Source: Candidatus Fibrimonadaceae bacterium
GTDB taxonomy: Bacteria > Fibrobacterota > Fibrobacteria > Fibrobacterales > Fibrobacteraceae
Direction: 5' to 3'
Assembly (NCBI GenBank): GCA_031281345.1
Contig: JAITFN010000004.1
Span: 1 to 49,598 of the forward strand
Length of the DNA: 49,598 bases
Of this stretch, positions 31,203 through 40,140 are shown piece after piece (position 1 is the first letter of the stretch; every line of letters begins with the position of its first letter). Below the pieces are notes generated by a model. The model ran no database searches, was not told the origin of the DNA, and saw nothing but the letters and a program-made list of their open reading frames with translations. Made by a program: the position numbers and the translations under genes.

Positions 31203-33866
31203 ATGACCTTCGGCTTAACAGATACACAAGTGGCTCAATCCAAAGAGAAGTTTGGTGATAATCGTTTAACTGAAATTGAAAAAGAGAGTTTTTTTGACAA
31301 GCTAAAAGAAAATTTCAACGACCCTATGATAAAAATTTTGCTGGTTGCGCTTGGGGTGAATGCGCTGCTGGTGCTGGGAACCCAAACTGGGGTTATAGCT
31401 GGCGAAAAAATGGATTGGTATGAACCTGTGGGCATAGCAATAGCAATACTCATAGCCACCATAGTAGCTGCGCTTTCCGAATACAGAAACGAAAACGCAT
31501 TTCAAAAATTGCAAGAAGAAGCATCTAAAATAAAGATAAAAACCTACCGCAATGGCATTATTGCAGAGCTTAATATAGATGACCTTGTTCAAGGAGATGC
31601 GGTTTTACTCCAGCCCGGCGATAAAATTCCAGCAGACGGAATAATAATAGATGGAAAGATAAAAGTTGACCAGTCTGTTTTAAACGGCGAATCCAAAGAA
31701 GCTACTAAAAAGGCAGCTCCAAGCGATTACAAAGAAGACAATGCTCCGCTGGATTTTCTGCACCCGCACAAGGTGTTCAGAGGTGCCGTTGTTTGCAATG
31801 GCAATGCGGTTATGCAGGTTAGCGTTGTTGGCGATAAATCCGTTTATGGGCAAATAGCCAAAGAACTTCAAACCACCGATGACAGAGAAACACCATTGAA
31901 AGTGAAACTCGGCAAGTTGGCTCGCAGCATAAGCAAGTTCGGTTATATTGGCAGCACATCAATAGCACTTGCGTTGTTATTTAAACATATAGTGATGAAT
32001 AATAATTTTGACCCCGTGCAAATCGCTGCTTATTGCTCAAACTTGGGAACACTGCTAAACGATATTATGCACGCCTTTATGCTTGCCGTGGTGATAATAG
32101 TTATGGCGGTTCCAGAGGGGCTCCCTCTTATGATCTCCATAGTTTCTGCTTTGAATATGGGCAAAATGCTTAGAGACAACGTACTTGTTCGCAAACTTGC
32201 TGGCATAGAAACTGCGGGTAGCCTCAACTTTTTATTCAGCGATAAAACTGGAACCATAACAAAAGGCAAGCTGGAAGTAGTTACATTTATAGACGGCAAT
32301 TTAAATGAGTATAAAAATTACGATGATGTTAAAGGGGATTTGAAAAAATATCTATCCCTTTCCATTCACCAAAACACAGATTCAATTATCTCAGATAAAA
32401 AAATAGTGGGCGGGAATGCAACGGAGCGCGCAGTTCTCGCATTTTCTGGTAGCAGAGGCGAGGCGGTGGATGTAAAAACGTCTGGAAAAATTCCATTTAA
32501 CAGCACCAATAAATATTCGGCAACCTCAATAGAGGGCGATTATTCCCTAACTCTGATAAAGGGTGCGCCAGAAAAAATTTTGGAAAAATGCAAATTCTAT
32601 TACGATAGCGATGGGCAAAAAAAGAAATATTCTGGGCACGAGCAGTTAAATAAAAATATAGATGCACTTGCAGTGCGAGCGATTAGAGTTGTGGCTCTTG
32701 CTGTTTCGGAAGAAAAGATAAATAACGATGCTCTACCGGAAAACGATTGGATTTTAGTTGGAGTTATGGGCATTAGAGACGAGGTTCGTCCAGAATCTGT
32801 TGATGCCATAAATGAGGCTTTGGAAGCAGGACTGAACGTTATTATGATAACAGGCGACCGCAAAGAGACCGCCGTTGCAATAGCAAAAGATGCAGGGCTT
32901 ATGAGGTTGGGTAGCGATATTGTTTTGACCTCCGATGAATTTGCTGCCTATTCAGACGATGAAATAAAGGCGAAAATCAAAGATATAAAAGTTATGGCAC
33001 GTGCCTTGCCCGCAGACAAAAGCCGATTAGTTCGCATAACGCAGGAGCTGGACTATGTGGTTGGAATGACAGGCGATGGGGTTAATGATTCGCCTGCTCT
33101 TAAAAAAGCCGATGTAGGTTTTGCAATGGGGGGGGGGACAGAGGTTGCAAAAGAGGCGAGCGATATTGTGATTTTGGATGATAATTTCAAATCCATAGAT
33201 AAGGCAATTTTATATGGCAGAACCATTTTCAACAATATAAGAAAATTCATAGTTTTTCAACTCACCATAAATGTTTCCGCTGTTTTAATCAATTTCATAG
33301 CACCGCTTTTGGGGCAAGAAAATCCGCTTACGATAATGCAAATTTTATGGATAAATCTGATTATGGATACCCTTGCCGCACTCGCTTTGGGTGGAGAAGC
33401 CGCTCTTGAACGCTATATGAAAGAACGCCCAAAAAAGCGCGATGATGCAATAGTCAGCGGTGATATGTGGAAAGCGATATTTGTAGATTCTACTTGGATA
33501 TCCTTTTTGAGCTTGCTCTTTTTATTTTCACCACTCAAAGAAATATTTTTTGAAAGTACCGAAATTATGCACACCGCTTATTTCACCTTTTTTGTTATGG
33601 TGGCTATGTTCAACGCATTCAACGCCCGCACCGACCGCATAAACATCTTTGACAACCTGAGTGGCAACAAAAATTTCCTAAGAATTTTGGGGTTAATAGT
33701 AGTTATTCAAATTGTATTGGTTTATATAGGTGGCGAGATTTTCCGTTGCTACGGCTTGAATTTAAATCAGTGGGGCATAGTGCTTTTGTGCGCTGTATCT
33801 GTGATTCCGGTGGATATGGCAAGGAAAAAGTTTATGTCAAAAACAGGAGCAAATTATGGAGGTTAA
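31203..33866 (+). CDS. Calcium-transporting P-type ATPase (P2-type)
   Basis: 887 aa, inner-membrane Ca2+ exporter of the PMCA/SERCA-like class. The cation-ATPase N-terminal domain (LTDTQVAQSKEKFGDNRLTE) is followed by an actuator domain with VLNGESKEATK. The phosphorylation motif DKTGTITKGK has its Asp near residue 347. VAVPEGLPLMI is the M4 ion-binding PEGL. The nucleotide domain has KGAPEKILEKC, MITGDRKETA and the hinge GDGVNDSPALKKADVGFAMG near 625. Ten hydrophobic segments are expected. A G10 run at 33128-33137 encodes the MGGGT of the hinge and could frameshift. Co-transcribed with two downstream genes by overlaps of 11 and 4 bp. Confidence 0.92.
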   Translation: MTFGLTDTQVAQSKEKFGDNRLTEIEKESFFDKLKENFNDPMIKILLVALGVNALLVLGTQTGVIAGEKMDWYEPVGIAIAILIATIVAALSEYRNENAFQKLQEEASKIKIKTYRNGIIAELNIDDLVQGDAVLLQPGDKIPADGIIIDGKIKVDQSVLNGESKEATKKAAPSDYKEDNAPLDFLHPHKVFRGAVVCNGNAVMQVSVVGDKSVYGQIAKELQTTDDRETPLKVKLGKLARSISKFGYIGSTSIALALLFKHIVMNNNFDPVQIAAYCSNLGTLLNDIMHAFMLAVVIIVMAVPEGLPLMISIVSALNMGKMLRDNVLVRKLAGIETAGSLNFLFSDKTGTITKGKLEVVTFIDGNLNEYKNYDDVKGDLKKYLSLSIHQNTDSIISDKKIVGGNATERAVLAFSGSRGEAVDVKTSGKIPFNSTNKYSATSIEGDYSLTLIKGAPEKILEKCKFYYDSDGQKKKYSGHEQLNKNIDALAVRAIRVVALAVSEEKINNDALPENDWILVGVMGIRDEVRPESVDAINEALEAGLNVIMITGDRKETAVAIAKDAGLMRLGSDIVLTSDEFAAYSDDEIKAKIKDIKVMARALPADKSRLVRITQELDYVVGMTGDGVNDSPALKKADVGFAMGGGTEVAKEASDIVILDDNFKSIDKAILYGRTIFNNIRKFIVFQLTINVSAVLINFIAPLLGQENPLTIMQILWINLIMDTLAALALGGEAALERYMKERPKKRDDAIVSGDMWKAIFVDSTWISFLSLLFLFSPLKEIFFESTEIMHTAYFTFFVMVAMFNAFNARTDRINIFDNLSGNKNFLRILGLIVVIQIVLVYIGGEIFRCYGLNLNQWGIVLLCAVSVIPVDMARKKFMSKTGANYGG
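33128..33137 (+). other. G10 homopolymer inside the Ca2+-ATPase gene
   Basis: Ten consecutive G (ATG then GGG GGG GGG A) encode MGGGT directly after the GDGVND hinge. Runs of this length are rare in an AT-rich genome and are typical slip sites of phase-variable genes; a change of one base would truncate the ATPase. Confidence 0.6.
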
Positions 33867-34215
33867 AGAATTTTTATTTGGAACTCCAGAAGTGCTACAA
33901 GTCACGATTATAATGTGCTTTGGTTGCATAGTTTGGATTTGTGCTATGGTATCTATGTTAAAAAAAGAAAAAGAGGTTGTGGAGGAGAGAGCCATAGCAA
34001 AAATTGACACAAAATCTGCAGAAGATCAAGCAGCCGGCCCCGGAATTCAACTTACATACATCACTAAAAAGGAAATTCTGGAACTCACTGCGGAACAGGT
34101 GAAAGGAATTCCAGAATCCGAGGTTGAGAAACTACCTATGGCGATGAAAGATATGTTCAAAAGACGTAGAAATGAGGTTTTGCTGGCAGATAGACAAAAG
34201 GAGAGTAAAAAATGA
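33856..34215 (+). CDS. Small single-pass membrane protein of the Ca2+-ATPase operon
   Basis: 119 aa. One hydrophobic segment at about residues 15-35 (VTIIMCFGCIVWICAMVSML) is followed by a charged cytoplasmic-type tail (KKEKEVVEERAIAKIDTKS, ELTAEQVKGIPESEVEKLP). Family not recognised. The start overlaps the ATPase stop by 11 bp and its TGA overlaps the ATG of the DUF4116 gene, so it is tightly coupled to the pump. A role as accessory or regulatory subunit of the ATPase is inference from position and topology. Confidence 0.72.
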   Translation: MEVKEFLFGTPEVLQVTIIMCFGCIVWICAMVSMLKKEKEVVEERAIAKIDTKSAEDQAAGPGIQLTYITKKEILELTAEQVKGIPESEVEKLPMAMKDMFKRRRNEVLLADRQKESKK

Positions 34216-35693
34216 AAAAAACTGAAGCTCGTGTTTTAACAAGTGAAGAAGAGAGTTCTTTAACTGAACTCTGCCTTAAAACTATTAAGACAAATGACCG
34301 AATGTTTCAATTTGTCCCTAAAAAGCTTATAACCCGCGAAATATGTTTTGAAGCGGTTAAACAGAATGGCGAGATGCTTCAATATGTGCCTGAAGATCTC
34401 AAGACAGCGGAGATGTGCTTTGAAGCGGTTAAGCAAGTTGGTACAATTTTACTTGAACGTGTGCCAGAAGCTTTTAAAACAGAGGATTTATGTTTAGAGG
34501 GATTAAAACATAATTATAGCAATGCGCTTGAATTTGTGTCAAAAAATCTCAGAACTGCCGCGCTCTGCCTAGAAGCGGTTAAGCAGAATGGCGAGATGCT
34601 TAGGGATGTGCCGGTAGCTCTCAAAACAGCGGAAATGTGCTTTGAAGCAGTTAAGAGTAGTGGAGACGCTCTTCAATATGTGCCAGAGAAATTCAAGAAT
34701 GATGAGCTTTGCCTTGAAGCGATTAAGAAGAATGGCGAGATGCTTCAATATGTGCCAGTAGCTCTCAAAACAGCGGAGATGTGCCTTGAAGCGGTTAAGA
34801 GCAGTGGCACTGCGCTTCAATATGTGCCAGAAGAATTAAAGATAAAGGAACTCTGCTATGAAGCTGTTGAGAAGGATGCCCGCTCCTTTAAATATGTTCC
34901 AGAAAAATTCAAGACTGAGGAGCTCTACTATAAAGCTGTTGCGGATATGCCGTATTCTTATAGTGAATTCTTTAAATATGTGCCAAAAAAATTCAAAACA
35001 CGAAAATTTTGCCTTGCGGTAGTTAACCATAGCGGTATTGCGCTTGAGTTTGTGCCAGTAGCTCTCAAAACAGCGAAACTCTGCCTAGAAGCGGTTAAGA
35101 GCAATGGTCAAGCGCTCCAATTCGTTCCAAAAAAATTCAGGACTACAAAGCTCTGCCTAGAAGCGGTTAAGCAGAATGGCTATGCGCTTCAATACGTGCC
35201 AAAAAATCTCAGGACTAAAAAACTCTGCCAAGAAGCGGTTAAGAGTAATAGCCATGCGCTTCAATATGTGCCAGAAAAGTTAAAAACGGAGGAACTTTGC
35301 CTTGGAGTGGTTAAGAAGGCGTTTAAATATATACCAAAAAAATTCAAGACAACCGAACTCAGCCTTAAAGCTATTGAGAGTTATGGTCTTGCGCTTCAAT
35401 ATGTACCGGAAACCCTCAGGAATGCCGAACTCAGCCTCAAAGCTATTGAGAATGATGGCCTTGCGCTTCAATATGTGCCAGAAGCCCTCAAGACAGCTAA
35501 GCTCTGCCTAGAAGCGGTTAGTAAAAATATCAGTGCTATTGAATATGTGCCAAAAGCCCTGAAGACAGCGGAATTCTTTATTGAAGCAGCCAAGAAAAAT
35601 GTCTATGTACTTGATTTTGTTCCAAAAACCATTCGTGAAGATGTTTTGATAATGTATTGGAGCACAAAGGAGAACGTGGCAACTAGGGATTAA
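34212..35693 (+). CDS. DUF4116 repeat protein (19 tandem 24-residue repeats)
   Basis: 493 aa made almost wholly of about 19 repeats of consensus LCLEAVKxNGxALQYVPExL followed by KTAE, 24 residues each, matching DUF4116. Each unit looks like a short helix pair, so the protein should form a solenoid for protein binding. No signal peptide or catalytic motif. The DNA repeats (72 bp) are similar enough that copy number could change by recombination. It is coupled to the small membrane protein by ATGA and ends in an 11-bp overlap with convergent sppA. In context it may bind the ATPase or its partner; the function is unknown. Confidence 0.85.
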   Translation: MKKTEARVLTSEEESSLTELCLKTIKTNDRMFQFVPKKLITREICFEAVKQNGEMLQYVPEDLKTAEMCFEAVKQVGTILLERVPEAFKTEDLCLEGLKHNYSNALEFVSKNLRTAALCLEAVKQNGEMLRDVPVALKTAEMCFEAVKSSGDALQYVPEKFKNDELCLEAIKKNGEMLQYVPVALKTAEMCLEAVKSSGTALQYVPEELKIKELCYEAVEKDARSFKYVPEKFKTEELYYKAVADMPYSYSEFFKYVPKKFKTRKFCLAVVNHSGIALEFVPVALKTAKLCLEAVKSNGQALQFVPKKFRTTKLCLEAVKQNGYALQYVPKNLRTKKLCQEAVKSNSHALQYVPEKLKTEELCLGVVKKAFKYIPKKFKTTELSLKAIESYGLALQYVPETLRNAELSLKAIENDGLALQYVPEALKTAKLCLEAVSKNISAIEYVPKALKTAEFFIEAAKKNVYVLDFVPKTIREDVLIMYWSTKENVATRD

Positions 35694-37479
35694 AAATCGC
35701 CTGTCGATAATCGTAATTCTCCAAAGCCTTCAACAACAATCCAGCCTCATAATTCTCTTTCCCCAAAACAAATTCAAGGCTTCTGACTTTTGCATATCTA
35801 AAAGCCTCTTCAAAAAATCTTTCAAAAGGGTCTTTGACTCTTGGATATTCTTCTATGGAATAATCCTCTATATTTGCCATATCCGCTGCCATTTCAATAG
35901 CGGTTTCAATTCCGCCAAGGGTGTCTGCAAGCCCAATGCTAACTGCCCCAGCGCCAGCCCAAACCCTGCCTTGCCCAATTGAATCCAAAGCGACCTTGTT
36001 CATATTTCGCCCCTCTGCGCAGCGAGACAAAAACGCATCATATCCGCGTTCAACATAAGCCTGCAACATAGCGAACTCGCCTTCGTTTAAAGGGCGGGCG
36101 GGCAAAATCCCTGCTCCCAAAAAAGGAATGCTTATCACTTGCTCTCCGAGCAGAGTATTTTTATTTGTGCCAATTCCATCATAAGATGCGCCCATTTTAT
36201 TTGCAAGTTTTTCGCCACTTGGGAAAAGCCCAAAAATTCCTATTGAACCGGTTATGGTGGCGGGGGAGGTAACAATTTTATTCGCTCCGCAGGCAATATA
36301 ATATCCGCCGCTTGCGGCAACAGAGCCCAAAGAAGCAATAACTGGTTTTATCTTTGAAAGCTCCCTTATGCTATGCCAAATTTGGTCAGAGGCATAGGCC
36401 GAGCCGCCGCCGGAGTTTACCCTGAACACAACGGCTTTAACCGAGCTGTCTTTTTGCAATTTTTTTATCTCTTTTAAATAAGTTTTTGCAGTGATTGACT
36501 CACCGCTTGGATAAAATTCCTCTTCTGCATCGCTCACAATGCCGCCTTCCGCGTAGAGAATAGCTATTTTATCTTTGCTTGCACTACCAAAATCGTCTAG
36601 CATATCCATAACTTTTAAAAATTTCAAATCTTTGTCTTTTTCAATTCCTGCCATTTCTTTCAATGAATTTTCAAAATCAATTTTGTATGCGAGCGAATCC
36701 ACTAAACCATATTTAACCAAATTTTCAGGTGCGGAAAATAGCAAGTATTCGTCTGCATAGCGGTTTAGGGAATCTGCAGGAATGTCTCTGCTTTCAGAAA
36801 TTGCGTTCAATATTTCTTTCCATAAAAGGCTCAAATAAACGCTTTTTTGTTCCCTGTCGCTATGGCTCATCTTTTCCTGGGTGTATGGCTCAACATAAGA
36901 TTTATATGTTCCCACTTTAAAGGCTTGAACTTCAATGCCAATTTTTTCAAAAATACCTTTGTGATATTGATGCATTCCGCCAAGCCCTTTGAAATCTAGC
37001 ATTCCGAGGGGGTTTAAAATAATTTTGTCTGCAACAGAGGCGGCGTAATATGTTTTTTGCGAAACTATTTCTCCATAAGCGATTATGAATTTTTTGCTGG
37101 TTTTAAAATCTATAAGGGCATTTCTTATCTCTTTCATAGTGGCAATGCCCGTTTGCACAAAACCGAGGTTTAAATAAATGCCTTTTACCTTATCGTTTTC
37201 TTTTGCATTTTTTATGGCGGCTAAAATATCATTTAATCCCTGGTTTCTAAGCCCTATATTGAAGAAAGCCAGAGACAATGGGTCGTAAGATTCTCTTTCG
37301 TTTATGATTCCTTTGAGGCTTATTTCTAAAATAGGGGAGTCCACTGGAGCTTTTTTGAAGCTAGAACTGGAAAAAAATACTACCAAAAGTATTGAAAACA
37401 CAAACAAAAAAGACAATAGAGCAAAAGCAAACATTGTTCCAAGCGCAGAAGCCGAGAATGTTTTGAGAAAATTCTTCAT
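35683..37479 (-). CDS. sppA: Signal peptide peptidase SppA, long form (peptidase S49)
   Basis: 598 aa membrane protease that degrades cleaved signal peptides. An N-terminal transmembrane segment (about residues 12-37) is followed by two S49 domains. The general-base Lys is residue 193 in VGTYKSYVEPY, and the nucleophile Ser is residue 360 in FRVNSGGGSAYASD, matching the E. coli K209/S409 dyad of the 67-kDa form. The open frame runs to 37563, but the ATG at 37479 begins the transmembrane segment and has a TTCTAT hexamer 9 nt upstream, which decides the start. It diverges from the response regulator gene. Confidence 0.92.
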   Translation of the reverse strand: MKNFLKTFSASALGTMFAFALLSFLFVFSILLVVFFSSSSFKKAPVDSPILEISLKGIINERESYDPLSLAFFNIGLRNQGLNDILAAIKNAKENDKVKGIYLNLGFVQTGIATMKEIRNALIDFKTSKKFIIAYGEIVSQKTYYAASVADKIILNPLGMLDFKGLGGMHQYHKGIFEKIGIEVQAFKVGTYKSYVEPYTQEKMSHSDREQKSVYLSLLWKEILNAISESRDIPADSLNRYADEYLLFSAPENLVKYGLVDSLAYKIDFENSLKEMAGIEKDKDLKFLKVMDMLDDFGSASKDKIAILYAEGGIVSDAEEEFYPSGESITAKTYLKEIKKLQKDSSVKAVVFRVNSGGGSAYASDQIWHSIRELSKIKPVIASLGSVAASGGYYIACGANKIVTSPATITGSIGIFGLFPSGEKLANKMGASYDGIGTNKNTLLGEQVISIPFLGAGILPARPLNEGEFAMLQAYVERGYDAFLSRCAEGRNMNKVALDSIGQGRVWAGAGAVSIGLADTLGGIETAIEMAADMANIEDYSIEEYPRVKDPFERFFEEAFRYAKVRSLEFVLGKENYEAGLLLKALENYDYRQAIFNP

Positions 37480-37488
37480 GAGACCAAA

Positions 37489-37494
37489 ATAGAA
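37489..37494 (-). promoter_or_regulatory. -10-like hexamer of sppA
   Basis: TTCTAT followed by TTT on the minus strand, 9 nt before the ATG at 37479; no Shine-Dalgarno sequence. Confidence 0.5.
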
Positions 37495-37526
37495 AATAAT
37501 TTTTATATTTTTTGGGAGAGGAAAAA

Positions 37527-38294
37527 ATGAAAGTTTTGATTGTTGACGATGAACCTCTTGCACGGGTTAGAATGCGTAAGTTGCTTTTGGCAAGCGGCAA
37601 GGATTTGGAAATAGATGAGGCAGAAAGCGCAGACTCCGCTCTTAGCAAAATTAAGGAGAACAAGCCTTTTGCTGTTTTTTTGGATATTCAAATGCCCGGA
37701 AAGGGTGGTTTTGAGCTTATAGAAGATTTGGAGAAAATTCCGCAGGAGGATTTTCCGCATATAGTTTTTGCAACTGCTTTTGACGAATATGCAATAAAGG
37801 CCTTTGAAAAAAATGCAATAGATTATCTGCTAAAGCCCGTGGAGCAAGATAGGCTTGAGCAAACTCTTGAAAAACTGATCGCTTTGGAAAATTCAGAAAA
37901 GCAGGGGAACAATTCCGATAATCTTTACGAAAAATTGAAAAATTTAATAGAGAATAAAAACGAAAAATACCTCCAAAGGCTTCACGTTAAAATAGGAGAC
38001 CGCACCTTGCTAATAAACATAGCAGACATAGTGCGTTTTGAAAGCGATGAAAAATATACCGCAGTATATACAAACGAAAATCGATATATAATAGATACTC
38101 CTATGATAAATTTGGAAAGCAAGCTAGACCCAAATGTATTTGTTAGAGTTCACAGAGCAAACCTCATTGCGGTAAACAGAATAGCAGAAATTCGCAGGCA
38201 GTTCCCCGGAAAACCCGTGGTGGTTTTGAACGATTCTGCAAAAACTGTAATCCCCATAGGCAGGAACTATGTGGATAGGGTAAAGGAGTTGTGA
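37527..38294 (+). CDS. LytTR-family response regulator
   Basis: 255 aa. The receiver domain has VLIVDDEPLARVRM with the acidic pair at residues 7-8, the phospho-acceptor Asp53 in FLDIQMPGKGG and KPVEQDRL. The C-terminal LytTR DNA-binding domain runs from about residue 155 (VKIGDRTLLINIADIVRFES, VRVHRANLIAVNRI). It acts as a transcription factor phosphorylated by a sensor kinase; no kinase gene is adjacent, so it is an orphan here. The start at 37527 is fixed by GGGAGAGG six bases upstream (the frame is open from a TTG at 37512). A FISUMP lipoprotein follows after 1 bp. Confidence 0.92.
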   Translation: MKVLIVDDEPLARVRMRKLLLASGKDLEIDEAESADSALSKIKENKPFAVFLDIQMPGKGGFELIEDLEKIPQEDFPHIVFATAFDEYAIKAFEKNAIDYLLKPVEQDRLEQTLEKLIALENSEKQGNNSDNLYEKLKNLIENKNEKYLQRLHVKIGDRTLLINIADIVRFESDEKYTAVYTNENRYIIDTPMINLESKLDPNVFVRVHRANLIAVNRIAEIRRQFPGKPVVVLNDSAKTVIPIGRNYVDRVKEL

Positions 38295-38295
38295 T

Positions 38296-38925
38296 ATGGT
38301 GTTGATGCTTTTCGTTTTGTTGCTTATCTCTTGCTCATCTGATGATGATGGCATATCAGGTTATGGAACCGGAAAAATCGGCGACCAACGTTGGATGACT
38401 GAGAATCTCAATGTAAATGTGAGCGGTAGCAGATGTTATAACGACGACGAAGCCTACTGCGCTAAATATGGTAGGTTGTATAATTGGGCAGCGGCAATGG
38501 CATTGCCCGATTCCTGTAATCATAAGAATTGTGTTTCTATAGTATCGGAAAAACACAGAGGTATATGCCCTTCTGGTTGGCATATACCTAGCGATGCCGA
38601 ATGGAAAGCGCTAAGTGATTCTGCTGGAGGTTCCTCCATTGCTGGCAAGCGTTTGAAAGCGAAAGAAGGGTGGCGTAGTTGTGGCAAAGGCGATTCTTAT
38701 CAATTTCAATGCGAAGATATGTACGGTTTTTCTGCCCTGCCCGGTGGCAGAGGCTATCCTGTTGGGACATTCAAATTTGCTGGCGAATATGGCTATTGGT
38801 GGAGTGCCAGCGAATATCACGATGATGCCTATTACCGAGACTTGGTTTACAATTCTAATGCTGCCGAGTGGTATCAATACGGGGATAAGAGCCACTTCCT
38901 CAGTGTTCGTTGCGTGCGTGATTGA
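38296..38925 (+). CDS. FISUMP-domain lipoprotein
   Basis: 209 aa. A lipoprotein signal (LFVLLLISC, cleavage before Cys13) is followed by one Fibrobacter succinogenes major paralogous domain: GDQRWMTENLNVNVSGSRCY, KYGRLYNWAAAM, CPSGWHIPSDAEWKAL, GFSALPGGRGY, WWSASEY and VRCVRD at the end. Its Cys residues occur in pairs that could form disulfides. FISUMP proteins are surface or secreted and of unknown function. AAGGAG lies 7 nt before the ATG and the gene starts 1 bp after the response regulator, so the two probably share a transcript. Confidence 0.88.
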   Translation: MVLMLFVLLLISCSSDDDGISGYGTGKIGDQRWMTENLNVNVSGSRCYNDDEAYCAKYGRLYNWAAAMALPDSCNHKNCVSIVSEKHRGICPSGWHIPSDAEWKALSDSAGGSSIAGKRLKAKEGWRSCGKGDSYQFQCEDMYGFSALPGGRGYPVGTFKFAGEYGYWWSASEYHDDAYYRDLVYNSNAAEWYQYGDKSHFLSVRCVRD

Positions 38926-38935
38926 CGTTTTTATT

Positions 38936-38941
38936 TACTAT
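38936..38941 (+). promoter_or_regulatory. -10-like hexamer of the 179-aa secreted protein gene
   Basis: TACTAT followed by ATT, 9 nt before the ATG at 38951. It fixes that ATG as the start although the frame is open to 38681 inside the FISUMP gene. Confidence 0.55.
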
Positions 38942-38950
38942 ATTACTATT

Positions 38951-39490
38951 ATGACAAAAATCAGATTTTTTTCTGCAATTCTCTGTGCGAGCGTGTTTTG
39001 TTTTGCTCAAAACATAAATAAAAGCAGCAAGTCCGTTATTGTAAAAGTTGATGGCTTGCCCGCTCAATACACATCGCTGAGAGTAGATACTCTTTCGCGT
39101 TGCATACAAAATCTCCCAGATCCAGCTAAAATAGTTGCGGCAACCGATGGGCGTACGGAATATTTAAAAAGAATTTCTGGAACTGCTAAAAACGATTATG
39201 TAAAAGTTTGGGATGCAAAGGTTCAGCTTGTTTACCAGTGGAAATACAAACTCAATTATTTGCTTATGCCTCAAGGCGGCTTAGAGGCTTCGGCTCCGGT
39301 TTTTCGCGAAGCCGAAGGAACAGCACCTGTTTCAGAAGCGATAATGGGAGATCCGCAAGACGGCGAATTTTTTGCTTTTTCCAGCCCACGGCGTTATTAT
39401 TTCGATTCTCCAGAGGTGGCTCAAGCTTCTGCTGTGAAACGAGCAAAACAGAGAATATCTGAACTCAAAGGCTTGGAGTGCACAAAATGA
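38951..39490 (+). CDS. Secreted hypothetical protein
   Basis: 179 aa. The signal peptide is IRFFSAILCASVFCFAQ with cleavage near FAQ. The mature part has CIQNLPDPAKIVAATDGRTE, a YVKVWDAKVQLVYQWKYKL segment and a basic C-terminus. No family recognised. The TGA overlaps the ATG of the next gene (ATGA), so it is co-expressed with the carbohydrate-binding-like protein. The longer open frame to 38681 overlaps the FISUMP gene on the same strand and is rejected because the signal peptide and hexamer fit 38951. Confidence 0.75.
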   Translation: MTKIRFFSAILCASVFCFAQNINKSSKSVIVKVDGLPAQYTSLRVDTLSRCIQNLPDPAKIVAATDGRTEYLKRISGTAKNDYVKVWDAKVQLVYQWKYKLNYLLMPQGGLEASAPVFREAEGTAPVSEAIMGDPQDGEFFAFSSPRRYYFDSPEVAQASAVKRAKQRISELKGLECTK

Positions 39491-40140
39491 GTAAAAAAAA
39501 TTTGGTTGAAAACGGAGATTTTTCCAAAGGCTTAAAAGGCTGGAAAGCCGAAGACTGGAGCGGTAAATTTTCTGCAAAAGTAGAACGCAAAGAAATAAAT
39601 TTTGAAATATTAGAACCCGGTAAAGAAAGCTGGTCATTGCAATTTTGCGGTAAAGTTTCGCTAAAAGAAGGGGTTTCTTATATTTTTGATATGAAAGCCA
39701 AAGCCATTTCACCACGCACCTTGAATGTCAATATAAAGAAAAACGAAAAAAAGTATTTGCCCTATGCAAATGGAAGAATAATAGATTTAAGCACCGACTG
39801 GCAAGATTACAGTTGGAAATTCACAATGAAAGAAGCCGATGATGCAGAGGCTCTTTTATCTTTTGATATGGGTGGGAATGCCATTGGCTGGAGCTTAAAA
39901 GAAGTTTCTTTAAAAGTGGCAGAAGAGGGAGATTTAGGGAGCAGCTATAGGGACAGAGGACGCATACAAAAGAACAGCGGTTATTTCAATTCTCCAAATG
40001 AACCTTGGGAACTCTGCTTTTATTCTTTGGAAGGCAAACTGGTTAAAATATTGGACAAAGGCAAAGGTGGCGAAGGAATGCGAGCATACCCGCGCACAGA
40101 CAAAAGCGGAGTGATGGTTGTTAAAGAGGTAAAAGGATAA
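39487..40140 (+). CDS. Carbohydrate-binding-module-like protein (CBM4/9-type jelly roll)
   Basis: 217 aa. NLVENGDFSKGLKGWKAEDW at the N-terminus, WSLQFCGKVSLKEGVSY, FDMKAKAISPRTLNVNIKK and WQDYSWKFTMKE are the typical strand pattern of carbohydrate-binding domains 4/9 found in Fibrobacter glycan proteins. There is no signal peptide at this start, which is odd for a CBM. The C-terminal 50 residues (CFYSLEGKLVKILDKGKGG) resemble a reduced sorting-domain strand pattern. The start at 39487 overlaps the previous stop; three extra residues upstream are possible. Followed immediately by the rRNA methyltransferase gene. Confidence 0.7.
   Translation: MSKKNLVENGDFSKGLKGWKAEDWSGKFSAKVERKEINFEILEPGKESWSLQFCGKVSLKEGVSYIFDMKAKAISPRTLNVNIKKNEKKYLPYANGRIIDLSTDWQDYSWKFTMKEADDAEALLSFDMGGNAIGWSLKEVSLKVAEEGDLGSSYRDRGRIQKNSGYFNSPNEPWELCFYSLEGKLVKILDKGKGGEGMRAYPRTDKSGVMVVKEVKG

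Noticed and set aside
34212-35693. 72-bp regularly spaced repeats, considered as a CRISPR-like array
   Set aside because: Repeats are in frame, encode a DUF4116 solenoid, and have no unique spacers or cas genes nearby.
38681-38950. N-terminal extension of the secreted 179-aa protein into the FISUMP gene
   Set aside because: The signal peptide and the TACTAT hexamer both point to the ATG at 38951; the extension overlaps a real gene in the same direction.
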